From NCBI RefSeq assembly GCF_014650695.1, contig NZ_BMVL01000014.1, forward strand, positions 1 to 64,000: DNA of 64,000 nt, written 5' to 3'. The stretch is from Streptomyces avidinii (GTDB lineage: Bacteria > Actinomycetota > Actinomycetes > Streptomycetales > Streptomycetaceae). Every line of letters begins with the position of its first letter. Position 1 is the first letter of the stretch. The notes under the pieces are model-generated. The model ran no database searches. It was not told the origin of the DNA and saw nothing but the letters and a program-made list of their open reading frames with translations. The position numbers and the translations under genes were made by a program. Positions 35,901-43,350 of this stretch are shown here, in pieces.

Positions 35901-37548
35901 CGGCCCGTACGCTCTCGGCGCCTTCCTCGGCCTCGGCGCGCAGCCGCTCGGCCTCGGCGCGGGTCCGCTCCAGGGTCTCCTCGGCCTGCTTGCGCAGCGT
36001 GCCGGCCCGTTCCACGGCCTCGGCGCGCACCCGCTCGCTCTCGGCGGTCGCCCCGCCGCGCAGCTCGTCCGCGTCCGCCTTGGCCTTGCCGAGCAGCTCC
36101 TCGGCGGTCCGGGCCGCCTCCTCGATCTGCTGGACGGCCTCGCGGCGGGCCTCGCCGCGGATCCGCTCGCCCTCGGCGACGGCCTCGGCGCGCAGCTGCT
36201 CGGCCTCGCCGCGCAGCCGCCGGGCCTCCTCCTGGAGCTCGACCGTGCGGGCCCGGTACTCCTCGGTGTCGTCCTTCGCGGCGCCCTTGAGCTCGTCGGC
36301 CGTGGTCGCCGCCTGCAGGCGCAGCCGGTCGGCCTCGGTCTCCGCCTCGCGGCGGATCCGCTCGGCCTCCTCGGACGCGGCCCGGGTGGTGGCCCGGGCG
36401 TCCTCCGAGGCCTTGTTCAATACGTCCTCGGCCGTACGGGCGGCCTTCGCCAGCTGGGCCGCCATGTCCTCGGCCGCGGCCGTACGGGCGCTGTCGCCGG
36501 CCTCGCGGCGCAGTCGCTCCGCCTCCGCGCGGGCGTCGGCCAGGGCCTGCTCGGCCTCGGCCTTGAGGACCTCGGCCTCCTTGGTGGCCTCGCCGACCAG
36601 CCGGGCGACCTGCTCCTTGGCGGTGCGGGTGCGCTGCTCGTTGACGGATTCCGCCGACGCCAGCTGCCGGGTGGAGCTCTCCTTGGCCTCCGCGAGGATC
36701 TTCTCGGCCTCGGCGCGCGCCTCGCGCAGCGCGGAGTCGGCCTCCTGCACCCGGGATTCGGCCAGCCGGCCGAGGTCCAGGGTCTGCTGCCGGGTGTGCT
36801 CGGCCTCGGCGGAGGTGGTGGAGCGCAGCCGCTCCGCGTGCTCGCTGGCCTCCTGGGCCTGCAAGGAGGCGGCGGTCAGCAGCCGCTCCGCCTCCTTGCG
36901 GGCGCGCAGCAGGGTGGCCTCGGCCTCCCCGCGGGCGGCCTCGGCGTCCGCGGCCATCCGGCGCCGGGTCTCCTCGGCGACCCGGGCGGCCTCCGCGCGG
37001 GCGGCGTTCAGGGACTGCTCGGCCTCGGCGCGGGACTCCTCCATGAGCCGGCGCGCCTGCGCCTCCGTACGGGCGCGCAGCTGCTCGGCCCAGGCCACGT
37101 TCTCGTTGACGTGCGCCTCGACGGTCTGGCGGCGCTCGCCCAGCTCCTGGTCCAGGCGCTGGCGGCGGTTCACCGCCTCGGCGTGCAGCTCGGCCTGCAG
37201 GCGCGCCTGGTGCTCGGCGTGCTCCTGGAGGATGCGCTGGGTCTGCGCCCGGGCGTCGCGCAGCTCGCGCTCGGCGTCCGAGCGCATCTGGTCGGCCTGG
37301 ATCTGGGCATTGCGAAGCAGCTGCTCCGCCTGGTATCCCATGTCCGCGCCGTCGTAGGCGGGGCGGGACGCCAGTGCGCGTCGTACCTCGTGAAGCTTGG
37401 CGCGCAGCACCTCGACCTGGTATCCCAGGTCCTCAGCGTGCTGGACGGCCTTCCCGCGCTCCTTCTTCAGCCGCTCCATCTCGGCCTCGAAGCGCGAGAG
37501 ATGGTCGGCCTCGGCCTGATGGCTCTCCTGGCTTTCGTAGCCCCGCAC
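32992..37548 (-). CDS. scy: Scy, giant coiled-coil polar growth organiser
   Basis: Scaffold of the tip-organising complex for hyphal growth and branching; its family partners are DivIVA, FilP and ParA. It has 1518 residues, almost all coiled coil with dense heptads and repeating segments of about 51 residues such as AxAEADRLxxEAxRxxxxxR. A short polar head (RGYESQESHQAEADHLSRFEAEMERLKKERGK) and a Gly-rich tail flank the coil. I chose GTG 37548; starts at 37590, 37584 and 37578 are also in frame. The S. coelicolor protein is, as I recall, about 1326 residues, so this copy would be some 190 longer. Long runs of GCC, GAG and CGC triplets make the DNA internally repetitive. Confidence 0.92.
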   Translation of the reverse strand: MRGYESQESHQAEADHLSRFEAEMERLKKERGKAVQHAEDLGYQVEVLRAKLHEVRRALASRPAYDGADMGYQAEQLLRNAQIQADQMRSDAERELRDARAQTQRILQEHAEHQARLQAELHAEAVNRRQRLDQELGERRQTVEAHVNENVAWAEQLRARTEAQARRLMEESRAEAEQSLNAARAEAARVAEETRRRMAADAEAARGEAEATLLRARKEAERLLTAASLQAQEASEHAERLRSTTSAEAEHTRQQTLDLGRLAESRVQEADSALREARAEAEKILAEAKESSTRQLASAESVNEQRTRTAKEQVARLVGEATKEAEVLKAEAEQALADARAEAERLRREAGDSARTAAAEDMAAQLAKAARTAEDVLNKASEDARATTRAASEEAERIRREAETEADRLRLQAATTADELKGAAKDDTEEYRARTVELQEEARRLRGEAEQLRAEAVAEGERIRGEARREAVQQIEEAARTAEELLGKAKADADELRGGATAESERVRAEAVERAGTLRKQAEETLERTRAEAERLRAEAEEGAESVRAEADAAALARREETEQALAAKRAEADEELVRLHTEAEGRLTTAEQTLRDARAAAENIRRETTEENDRLRAESAERIRTLQAQSEAEADQLRTDAAQDAGRVRAEAEQSAVRLRGEAEAEAERVRSEAQETADRLRAEAKAAAERVAEEAAEALAAAQEEAARRRRESEETLASARTDADSERAQAREQSEELLAQARKRSEEAQAEAVWLTEEAERRASEVVSAAETTAQQVRDSVAGLHEQAEEEIAGLRNAAEHAAERTKSEAEEEAGRVRADAYAERERATEDANRVRSEARAETDAAKALAERTVGEAIAEAEQLRSDTAEYAQRVRTEATDALAASERDAARTRADARDDANRIRGEAAEALEAARTEGARITAEAAAEAERLTQETLAANAATVADAEAEAARITSEAAEIAEATRIEAAGILDEARADANRLRTEAAEQVDRLITEASAEADRLTEETRAANAATVGEAAAEAERLTTAATRLKAQAAETLASAERDAARIMVDSRAEGDRLIDETRVANEATVGEAAAEADRLRAEAARELDDARAEGGRIIGEATAEADRVTVAANETLAGAERDAEQTLDEARAEANRLRTEAAEQADRLVTEAVSETEKLTEQTRKDNERTVGEAATEAERLRADASEALSSAQEHATRTRSEAERVKAQAAAEAERIRGEARTESERLLDEAREAANKRRSEAAEQVDRLITEASAEAEKLTTDAQKQALAATTAAEEQADAMVDAARKEAVRITSEATVEGNSLVEKARTDADELLVGARTDAAAIRERAEELRGRVEGEVEELHERARRESAEQMKSAGERVDKLVRAATEQSIEAEAKAKELVSDASSEASKVRIAAVRKAEALLKEAEQKKAELAREAESALAQAKAEAEQLVDEGRRELEVLVRRREDIQAEISRVQDVLEALESFEAPSGGGKPTVGGQGAGGVKAGATAGSTRSGGKASEG

Positions 37549-37741
37549 AGCGCGGTCCCATCCGTCCCCTGGTCGCAAGCTCACTCCCAAATGAGCATCG
37601 CTCGCCCGCTGAACGACGCCCCCGGGGGAATGGTGTCAGATACCGGGGCAGGGGTCACAGGCCCCGACCCCGTCTCCGCACCGAACCCCGGCCGAGCCAT
37701 GGCCACTCTACCGGCCGGGGAATCGGGCCATCAGTGGTCCA

Positions 37742-38170
37742 TCAGTGCTCGGGGTTCGAGGTGACCAGTTCGGTGAGAACGCCGTGGCAGTCCTTGGGGT
37801 GCAGGAAGGTGATCGAGGAGCCCATGGAACCCGTGCGGGGCTGGTCGTAGAGGACGCGGACGCCCTTGCCGCGGATGGCTTCGGAGTCCCCCTGGACGTC
37901 CTCGGTGCCGAAGGCGATGTGGTGGACCCCCTCGCCGTTCTTCGCCAGCCACTTGCCCACGGCCGAGTCCTCGCGGGTGGGTTCCAGGAGCTGGAGGTAG
38001 GAGGCGCCGCCGTCGGAGGTTTCGTTGATCTTCAACATGGCCTCGCGGACACCCTGCTCCTCGTTGACCTCGGAGTGGAACACCTCGAAGCCGTACGTGG
38101 CACGGTAGAACTCGACAGTCTTGTCCAGGTCGAAGCAGGCGATCCCGATGTGGTCGATTCTTGTCAGCAT
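37742..38170 (-). CDS. Methylmalonyl-CoA epimerase
   Basis: Interconverts (2R)- and (2S)-methylmalonyl-CoA. The 142-residue glyoxalase-fold protein begins MLTRIDHIGIACFDLDKTVEFYR and has the metal ligands in IDHIGIA, GEGVHHIAFGTEDV and CHGVLTELV. ATG 38170 is the family start; AGGAG lies about 12 bases upstream. It diverges from the thiolase gene. Confidence 0.94.
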   Translation of the reverse strand: MLTRIDHIGIACFDLDKTVEFYRATYGFEVFHSEVNEEQGVREAMLKINETSDGGASYLQLLEPTREDSAVGKWLAKNGEGVHHIAFGTEDVQGDSEAIRGKGVRVLYDQPRTGSMGSSITFLHPKDCHGVLTELVTSNPEH

Positions 38171-38305
38171 GGTGACAGTGCACTCCTGAAGGGGGTGGTC
38201 ACGCAACGTGCGCGCGATCACACCGGCAGCCCGGTGACCGCTGCGGTACCGCCCAGTACATTCACGTAAACCCTCGTTCACTCCTCATCCAAGGGGCTGT
38301 GCCTC
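38171..38305. promoter_or_regulatory. Divergent epimerase/thiolase promoter region
   Basis: For the plus-strand thiolase, GTGACC at 38234-38239 and TACATT at 38257-38262, spaced by 17, are a reasonable promoter. No clear promoter for the epimerase was picked out. Confidence 0.35.
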
Positions 38306-39505
38306 ATGTCCGGATCGAACAACACCACTTCTGTGATCGTCGCCGGGGCCCGCACGCCCATGGGGCGGCTGCTCGGCTCGCTGAAGTCCTTCTCCGGTGC
38401 CGACCTCGGCGGCTTCGCCATCAAGTCCGCGCTGGACCGGGCCGGGATCTCCGGCGACCAGGTGCAGTACGTGATCATGGGCCAGGTGCTGCAGGCCGGC
38501 GCGGGCCAGATCCCCGCCCGCCAGGCGGCGGTCAAGGCCGGCATTCCGATGAACGTGCCCGCCCTCACGATCAACAAGGTGTGCCTCTCGGGCCTGGACG
38601 CGATCGCGCTGGCCGACCAGCTGATCCGCGCCGGGGAGTTCGACATCGTGGTCGCGGGCGGTCAGGAGTCCATGACCAACGCCCCGCACCTGCTGCCCAA
38701 GTCCCGCGAGGGCTTCAAGTACGGCGCCATCGAGATGCTGGACGCGATGGCCTACGACGGCCTCACCGACGCCTTCGAGAACATCGCGATGGGCGAGTCC
38801 ACCGAGAAGCACAACACCCGCCTGGGCATCGAGCGCGCCCCGCAGGACGAGATTGCCGCCGCCTCGCACCAGCGGGCCGCGGCCGCGCAGAAGAACGGCG
38901 TCTTCGAGGCCGAGATCGTCCCCGTGGAGATCCCGCAGCGCAAGGGCGACCCGGTCATCTTCTCCTCGGACGAGGGCATCCGCCCCGAGACCACCGTGGA
39001 GTCCCTCGGCAAGCTGCGTCCGGCCTTCGCGAAGGACGGCACGATCACCGCCGGCACCTCCTCCCAGATCAGCGACGGCGCGGCCGCCGTGGTCGTGATG
39101 AGCAAGGCGAAGGCCGAGGAGCTCGGCCTGGAGTGGATCGCCGAGATCGGCGCCCACGGCAACGTGGCCGGTCCGGACAATTCCCTCCAGTCGCAGCCGT
39201 CGAACGCGATCCTGCACGCGCTGAAGAAGGAGGGCCTGGAGGTCTCCGACCTGGACCTCATCGAGATCAACGAGGCCTTCGCGGCGGTCGCCGTGCAGTC
39301 AATGAAGGACCTCGGCGTGACCCCGGAAAAGGTGAACGTCAACGGTGGCGCCATTGCCCTGGGGCACCCGATCGGCATGTCCGGAGCCCGCGTGGTGCTG
39401 CACCTGGCGCTGGAGCTCAAGCGCCGCGGCGGCGGCGTCGGCGCGGCCGCCCTGTGCGGTGGCGGCGGCCAGGGCGACGCGCTGATCGTCCGCGTCGCCA
39501 AGTAG
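38306..39505 (+). CDS. Acetyl-CoA acetyltransferase (thiolase)
   Basis: Condenses two acetyl-CoA to acetoacetyl-CoA or cleaves 3-ketoacyl-CoA. The 399-residue protein has the nucleophile C93 in NKVCLSGLDA, the catalytic His in GHPIGMSGARV and the C-terminal Cys in ALCGGGGQGD. The NEAFAAVAVQS segment is typical of biosynthetic thiolases. It could supply acetoacetyl-CoA to the dehydrogenase at 20754 and the CCR. Confidence 0.95.
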   Translation: MSGSNNTTSVIVAGARTPMGRLLGSLKSFSGADLGGFAIKSALDRAGISGDQVQYVIMGQVLQAGAGQIPARQAAVKAGIPMNVPALTINKVCLSGLDAIALADQLIRAGEFDIVVAGGQESMTNAPHLLPKSREGFKYGAIEMLDAMAYDGLTDAFENIAMGESTEKHNTRLGIERAPQDEIAAASHQRAAAAQKNGVFEAEIVPVEIPQRKGDPVIFSSDEGIRPETTVESLGKLRPAFAKDGTITAGTSSQISDGAAAVVVMSKAKAEELGLEWIAEIGAHGNVAGPDNSLQSQPSNAILHALKKEGLEVSDLDLIEINEAFAAVAVQSMKDLGVTPEKVNVNGGAIALGHPIGMSGARVVLHLALELKRRGGGVGAAALCGGGGQGDALIVRVAK

Positions 39506-39513
39506 GCAGCGCC

Positions 39514-39548
39514 GGGCCGCCGGGCCCCGATACGGGGGCCGGCGGCCC
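39514..39548 (+). terminator. Hairpin after thiolase
   Basis: GGGCCGCCGGGCCCC (39514-39528) pairs with GGGGGCCGGCGGCCC (39534-39548), 14 of 15 positions. Because meaB follows in the same direction it may only partly terminate. Confidence 0.6.
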
Positions 39549-39609
39549 CTCTTCCCCGGGCCTGGCGGCCCTCACCCATCCCGTACGAGATCCGAGGAGC
39601 GCAGCACGT

Positions 39610-40572
39610 ATGACGGCGGTGGACGTCCCCCAGCTGGTGGCACAGGCCCGTGAGGGCCGGCCGAGAGCGGTGGCCCGGCTGATCTCGCTGGTCGAGGGGG
39701 CGTCCCCGCAACTGCGCGAGGTGATGGCCGCGCTGGCACCGCTGACGGGCGGGGCGTACGTGGTGGGTCTGACGGGATCGCCGGGCGTCGGCAAGTCGAC
39801 CTCGACCTCGGCGCTCGTGTCCGCGTACCGCAAGGCCGGCAAGCGGGTCGGCGTCCTCGCCGTCGACCCCTCCTCGCCCTTCTCGGGCGGGGCACTGCTC
39901 GGCGACCGGGTGCGGATGTCGGACCACGCCTCGGACCCGGGGGTCTACATCCGCTCCATGGCCACCCGGGGCCACCTGGGAGGGCTCGCCTGGGCCGCCC
40001 CGCAGGCGATCCGGGTGCTGGACGCGGCCGGCTGCGAGGTGATTCTGGTCGAGACGGTCGGGGTCGGGCAGTCGGAGGTGGAGATCGCCTCCCAGGCAGA
40101 CACCTCGGTGGTGCTGCTGGCGCCCGGCATGGGCGACGGTATCCAGGCCGCCAAGGCGGGCATCCTGGAGATCGGCGACGTGTACGTGGTCAACAAGGCG
40201 GACCGGGACGGCGCGGACGCGACGGCCCGGGAGCTGAACCACATGCTGGGCCTCGGCGAGGCGCGCGGCCGGGACGACTGGCGGCCGCCGATCGTGAAGA
40301 CGGTCGCGGCCCGCGGCCAGGGCATCGACGAGCTGGTCGAGGCGCTGGAGAAGCACCGGGCGTGGATGGATGAGCGCGGGGTGCTTGCGCACCGCCGGGC
40401 CGTCCGGGCGGCCCGGGAGGTCGAGACGATCGCCGTGACGGCGCTGCGGGCGCGGATGGCGGACCTGCACGGTGACGCCCACCTGGACGCGCTGGCCGCC
40501 CGGGTGGCCGTGGGCGAGCTGGACCCGTACGCGGCGGCGGACGCGCTGCTGGCGACACTGACGGAGGCCTAG
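39610..40572 (+). CDS. meaB: MeaB-type GTPase (acyl-CoA mutase chaperone)
   Basis: G3E-family GTPase that gates cofactor loading and protects B12-dependent mutases such as methylmalonyl-CoA mutase. It has 320 residues with Walker A GSPGVGKS (about 56-63), a Walker B-type EVILVETVGVGQSEVE (E-T-x-G-x-G-Q signature) and the base motif VVNKAD. ATG 39610 begins MTAVDVPQLVAQ. The partner mutases are probably the methylmalonyl-CoA mutase (elsewhere) and IcmA (50668). Confidence 0.95.
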   Translation: MTAVDVPQLVAQAREGRPRAVARLISLVEGASPQLREVMAALAPLTGGAYVVGLTGSPGVGKSTSTSALVSAYRKAGKRVGVLAVDPSSPFSGGALLGDRVRMSDHASDPGVYIRSMATRGHLGGLAWAAPQAIRVLDAAGCEVILVETVGVGQSEVEIASQADTSVVLLAPGMGDGIQAAKAGILEIGDVYVVNKADRDGADATARELNHMLGLGEARGRDDWRPPIVKTVAARGQGIDELVEALEKHRAWMDERGVLAHRRAVRAAREVETIAVTALRARMADLHGDAHLDALAARVAVGELDPYAAADALLATLTEA

Positions 40573-40583
40573 GCCCAGGCCGA

Positions 40584-40636
40584 GGCCCGGCCCCGGCGGG
40601 ACGCGTGCGGCGTCGCTGCCGGGGCAGGGCCGGGCC
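40584..40636. terminator. Bidirectional terminator after meaB
   Basis: GGCCCGGCCCCGGC (40584-40597) pairs with the complementary segment 40618-40636 past a five-base bulge, between convergent genes. Confidence 0.6.
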
Positions 40637-40637
40637 G

Positions 40638-41216
40638 TCAGTTGTTCTGGTCGGAGTCCGAGTCGGAGTCCGAGTCGGACTGCGCGGTGACCTTGCCGGT
40701 CGTGGCGTCCACGGAGCCGTCCCACGTCTTGCCGTCGGAGCCGCGCACCTCGACGTGCCAGGAAGCGGCCTTGCCGTTGTCGTCGTCGGAGTCCCATTCG
40801 ACGGTCCACGCCGTGCCCGGGTGGGCCGCTACGGCGGCCTTGGCGGCCTGCTCCGCGGTGACCTTGGCGGCGAGCAGGTCCTTGTGTTCGCTCGGGTTCT
40901 GGTCGGTGTCCACGTTCTCGCGGGTGACCTTGCTCGTGGCGGCGTCGACCTCCAGCTCGGCGTGGGCCTTGCCGTCCTTGGTGATCACGTCCACGTGCCA
41001 GACGTTGCCGTCCCGGTCGAGGGACTCGACGACGCCCGGGTAGTCCTTGAGGGCGGCGGCGATGGCCTGCTCGGCCGTGACGTCGGCCCGGGCAGCGGCA
41101 GCGGCAGCGGGGGCGGTTCCGGCCGTGTCGGCCGACGCCGCGGCACTGGTGGCGACGGGTCCCGCGACCAGCAGGGCCACGGACGCGGCTGCGGAGACGA
41201 ACACGTTGCGCTTCAT
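40638..41216 (-). CDS. Secreted PepSY-domain protein
   Basis: A 192-residue exported protein with a clear signal peptide (MKRNVFVSAAASVALLVAGPVATSAAASA). Two PepSY repeats follow (about 45-100 and 112-175), each ending in the WHVDVIT/WHVEVRG strand pattern. A final acidic SDSDSDSD run precedes QNN. PepSY domains are thought to inhibit or interact with peptidases or bind ligands. The two copies are similar to each other. No partner protease is adjacent. Confidence 0.85.
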   Translation of the reverse strand: MKRNVFVSAAASVALLVAGPVATSAAASADTAGTAPAAAAAARADVTAEQAIAAALKDYPGVVESLDRDGNVWHVDVITKDGKAHAELEVDAATSKVTRENVDTDQNPSEHKDLLAAKVTAEQAAKAAVAAHPGTAWTVEWDSDDDNGKAASWHVEVRGSDGKTWDGSVDATTGKVTAQSDSDSDSDSDQNN

Positions 41217-41283
41217 GGGCTGGACCTCCTCAGGCCGGCCCGACGGGCACGGGGCCGGCAGCGAGCGTTCCCAGCCATTGTCG

Positions 41284-41338
41284 GGCCGATCGCCGTCCGG
41301 GGCGCGGCGAGCCCGCGCGCCCCGGACGGCGATCGGCC
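41284..41338 (-). terminator. Very strong terminator after the MarR gene
   Basis: A perfect 23-base stem, GGCCGATCGCCGTCCGGGG plus CGCG at 41284-41306 with its complement at 41316-41338, loop of nine. It lies just after the MarR gene on the minus strand and insulates the PepSY gene. Confidence 0.85.
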
Positions 41339-41343
41339 GCGCC

Positions 41344-41829
41344 TCAGACCTTGCCGCGGTTGGCTCGCAGGTGCTCGGCCACCGGGGCCAGCGAGGAGCG
41401 CAGCGCCGCCAGGGCCTCCGGCGGCAGCAGGTCGATGAAGTGCTGACGGACGGACGCCACGTGGTGCGGGGCGACCCGTCGCATCGTTTCCATGCCCTCG
41501 TCGGTGAGCACCGCGTACAGGCCCCGGCGGTCGGACTCGCAATTCACCCGGCGCACCAGGCCCGCGGTCTCCATGCGGGTGATCTGGTGGGACAGCCGGC
41601 TCTTGGACTGCAGCGTGGCGGTCGCCAGGTCGCTCATCCGCATCCGGTGGTCCTGCGACTCCGAGAGGTTCACGAGGATCTCGTAGTCGTTGTTGGTGAG
41701 TCCGAAGGGCTGGAGATCCTTTTCCAGCTGGTGCATCAGCAGTCTGCTGACGTCCAGGTGGGTGCGCCAGGCGCACTGCTCGGCGTCGGTCAGCCAACGT
41801 GTGGCCGTCTCGGTCTCCATGGTCTCCAT
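41344..41829 (-). CDS. MarR-family transcriptional regulator
   Basis: A 161-residue winged-helix regulator. The recognition region reads MRMSDLATATLQSKSRLSHQITRMETAGLVRRVNCESDRRGLYAVLTDEGMETM, with the wing in the CESDRRG turn. Two Met starts (41829 and 41820) are nearly equivalent. The AT-rich gap upstream (41830-41884) carries AACT and AGTT half-sites ten bases apart near 41838-41855 that could be its own operator. Its targets are unknown. Confidence 0.88.
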   Translation of the reverse strand: METMETETATRWLTDAEQCAWRTHLDVSRLLMHQLEKDLQPFGLTNNDYEILVNLSESQDHRMRMSDLATATLQSKSRLSHQITRMETAGLVRRVNCESDRRGLYAVLTDEGMETMRRVAPHHVASVRQHFIDLLPPEALAALRSSLAPVAEHLRANRGKV

Positions 41830-41884
41830 GAATGAACTCTACCTAAAAAGTTGAATTACGTACAAAAATCCGAGGTCTGGTGGA

Positions 41885-42703
41885 TCACAGTCCGAGTCGG
41901 CGCTGGAGATCACCCAGCTGTCCCGGCATCCGTGGCACGCCCAGCTGCCCCATCGGGCCCTGACCGGCCCCCGGAACGCCCTGTGCGTTGCCCGTCGCCG
42001 CATTGGCGCCGACCGTGCCGATCGCCTGCTCCGCCATCAGCATCTCCGACGACTGCAGCAGTACCGTGCCGGCGCCGACGAACTCGAACTGGTGCTCCTC
42101 GCCCGAGCTGCCCCCGATGCCGGTCAGCGAGCGCAGTCCGCCCATCACGCCCGTCATGTAGCCGTGGTCGTAGTGGTGGCACGGCGAGGGGCAGTCCGCC
42201 CAGCCCACCAGCGCCTGCGGGTCCACGCGCAGCGGCGGCTCCATGAACACCACCGGTCCGTTGGACGCCGCCACGAACTTCCCGGTTCCGATCAGCGTCA
42301 GGAAGCCCGGCACGATCGACTGCTTCAGGGCGAGCGAGGGCTGGTACGCGAGCAGGTTGCCCGAACGGATCGTCAGGTTGCCGTTGCCCAGGTCGTACGA
42401 GTTCACGTCGAAGGCCCGGTCGGCCAGCAGCATCTTGCCCGAGCCCTCGGCCACCACCCAGTCACTGGCGTGCAGCGGCGAGTGGAAGCTGGTGCGCAGC
42501 AGGCGGTCGAAGCGTCCGTTGCCGATGCCGTTGAACTCGATGTTCCCGTAGTACGAGATCATCTTGCCCTTCTGCAGGAACCACTGGCTCCCCTTGAGCT
42601 CCACGCAGAAGGTGTACGCGTTCACGTTGTCGTCGGAGGGCAGCGTGTACGGGTCGTGGACCGTCGGGCCGCCCGGTCCGCCGGTCACAGGGCCAAAGTT
42701 CAC
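41885..42703 (-). CDS. AIM24-family protein, third of three
   Basis: A 272-residue beta-rich protein of the AIM24/TIGR00266 group, with KGSQWFLQKGKMISYYGNIEF, GKMLLADRAFDVNSYDLGNGNLTIRSGNLLAYQ and the G-rich GGSSGEEHQFEFVGAGTVLLQSSE. It is longer than its two neighbours because of an N-terminal arm (GPVTGGPGGPTVHDPYTLP) and a Gln/Gly/Pro-rich C-terminal tail (about 230-272). ATG 42703 overlaps the preceding gene stop by four bases. Confidence 0.85.
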   Translation of the reverse strand: MNFGPVTGGPGGPTVHDPYTLPSDDNVNAYTFCVELKGSQWFLQKGKMISYYGNIEFNGIGNGRFDRLLRTSFHSPLHASDWVVAEGSGKMLLADRAFDVNSYDLGNGNLTIRSGNLLAYQPSLALKQSIVPGFLTLIGTGKFVAASNGPVVFMEPPLRVDPQALVGWADCPSPCHHYDHGYMTGVMGGLRSLTGIGGSSGEEHQFEFVGAGTVLLQSSEMLMAEQAIGTVGANAATGNAQGVPGAGQGPMGQLGVPRMPGQLGDLQRRLGL

Positions 42704-43350
42704 AGCTTCTCCTCGGAGGCCTGTACGTACACCGCGCCCTGGCCGGACAGCTCCAGCTGGAACGCCTCGCCCGAGCCGCGGCCCACCATGTCCCGCCAGC
42801 CGAGGGCGGTGGAGAGCTTGTTGCGCACGTCGCCGTGGTGGGCGACGTAGGCCTGCGGGTCCACGTGGATCGGGCGCTGGGGGGTGATCGGCAGTTCGAT
42901 GACCCCGCCGTGGGCCATCACGGCGACGGAGCCGTGGCCCTTGAGGGTGGTGGTGAAGAGGCCCTGGCCGGTCACCTGGCCGCGGACCATGCCCATGACC
43001 CCGCCCTGGGAGCCCATGAACATCGTGCCCTGCTGGAGGGTGCCGTCGAAGGCGAGCAGCCGGTCGGCCTCGACGTAGAGGGTCTCGCCGGTCAGGTTGA
43101 TGACCTGGATGTGGTGGCCGCCGTGGCCGAACATCACGGTGCCGCTGCCCTCGACCGCCATCAGCGGGGTCTGCTCGTTCGCCACCCGGCGCCCGATCAT
43201 GCCCATGACCCCGCCCTGACCGCCCGTCAGGCTCGGGGTGAAGGAGACCTCGCCGCGGTACGCGAGCATCGCGCCGCGCTGGCTGTACATCTTCTGCCCG
43301 GGGACGACCTGGGCCTCGACCATCTTCGAGTTGATCTCGCGGAACGGCAT
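42700..43350 (-). CDS. AIM24-family protein, second of three
   Basis: A 216-residue protein with the family pattern PGQKMYSQRGAMLAYRGEVSF, SGTVMFGHGGHHIQVINLTGETLYVEADRLLAF and GRGSGEAFQLELSGQGAVYVQASEEK. The glycine stretch GGVMGMIGRR and GGVMGMVRG occur twice. ATG 43350 overlaps the upstream stop (ATGA). The three proteins form one translationally coupled unit, and related proteins are membrane or envelope associated in other bacteria, but the role is not established. Confidence 0.88.
   Translation of the reverse strand: MPFREINSKMVEAQVVPGQKMYSQRGAMLAYRGEVSFTPSLTGGQGGVMGMIGRRVANEQTPLMAVEGSGTVMFGHGGHHIQVINLTGETLYVEADRLLAFDGTLQQGTMFMGSQGGVMGMVRGQVTGQGLFTTTLKGHGSVAVMAHGGVIELPITPQRPIHVDPQAYVAHHGDVRNKLSTALGWRDMVGRGSGEAFQLELSGQGAVYVQASEEKL

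Noticed and set aside
33481..37764. Plus-strand 1400-codon frame opposite scy
   Set aside because: Antisense to the repetitive scy gene, Leu/Gly/Arg-rich, no start context, and codon bias on the wrong strand.
40650..40680. Serine-aspartate codon repeat at the PepSY C-terminus as a phase-variable repeat
   Set aside because: Only a few six-base units of TCCGAG/TCGGAC, with silent differences; too short to claim variation.
41838..41860. AT-rich box upstream of the first MarR as a strong operator
   Set aside because: Arms AACT/AGTT are only four bases, too weak for a separate feature; mentioned only within the gene entry.
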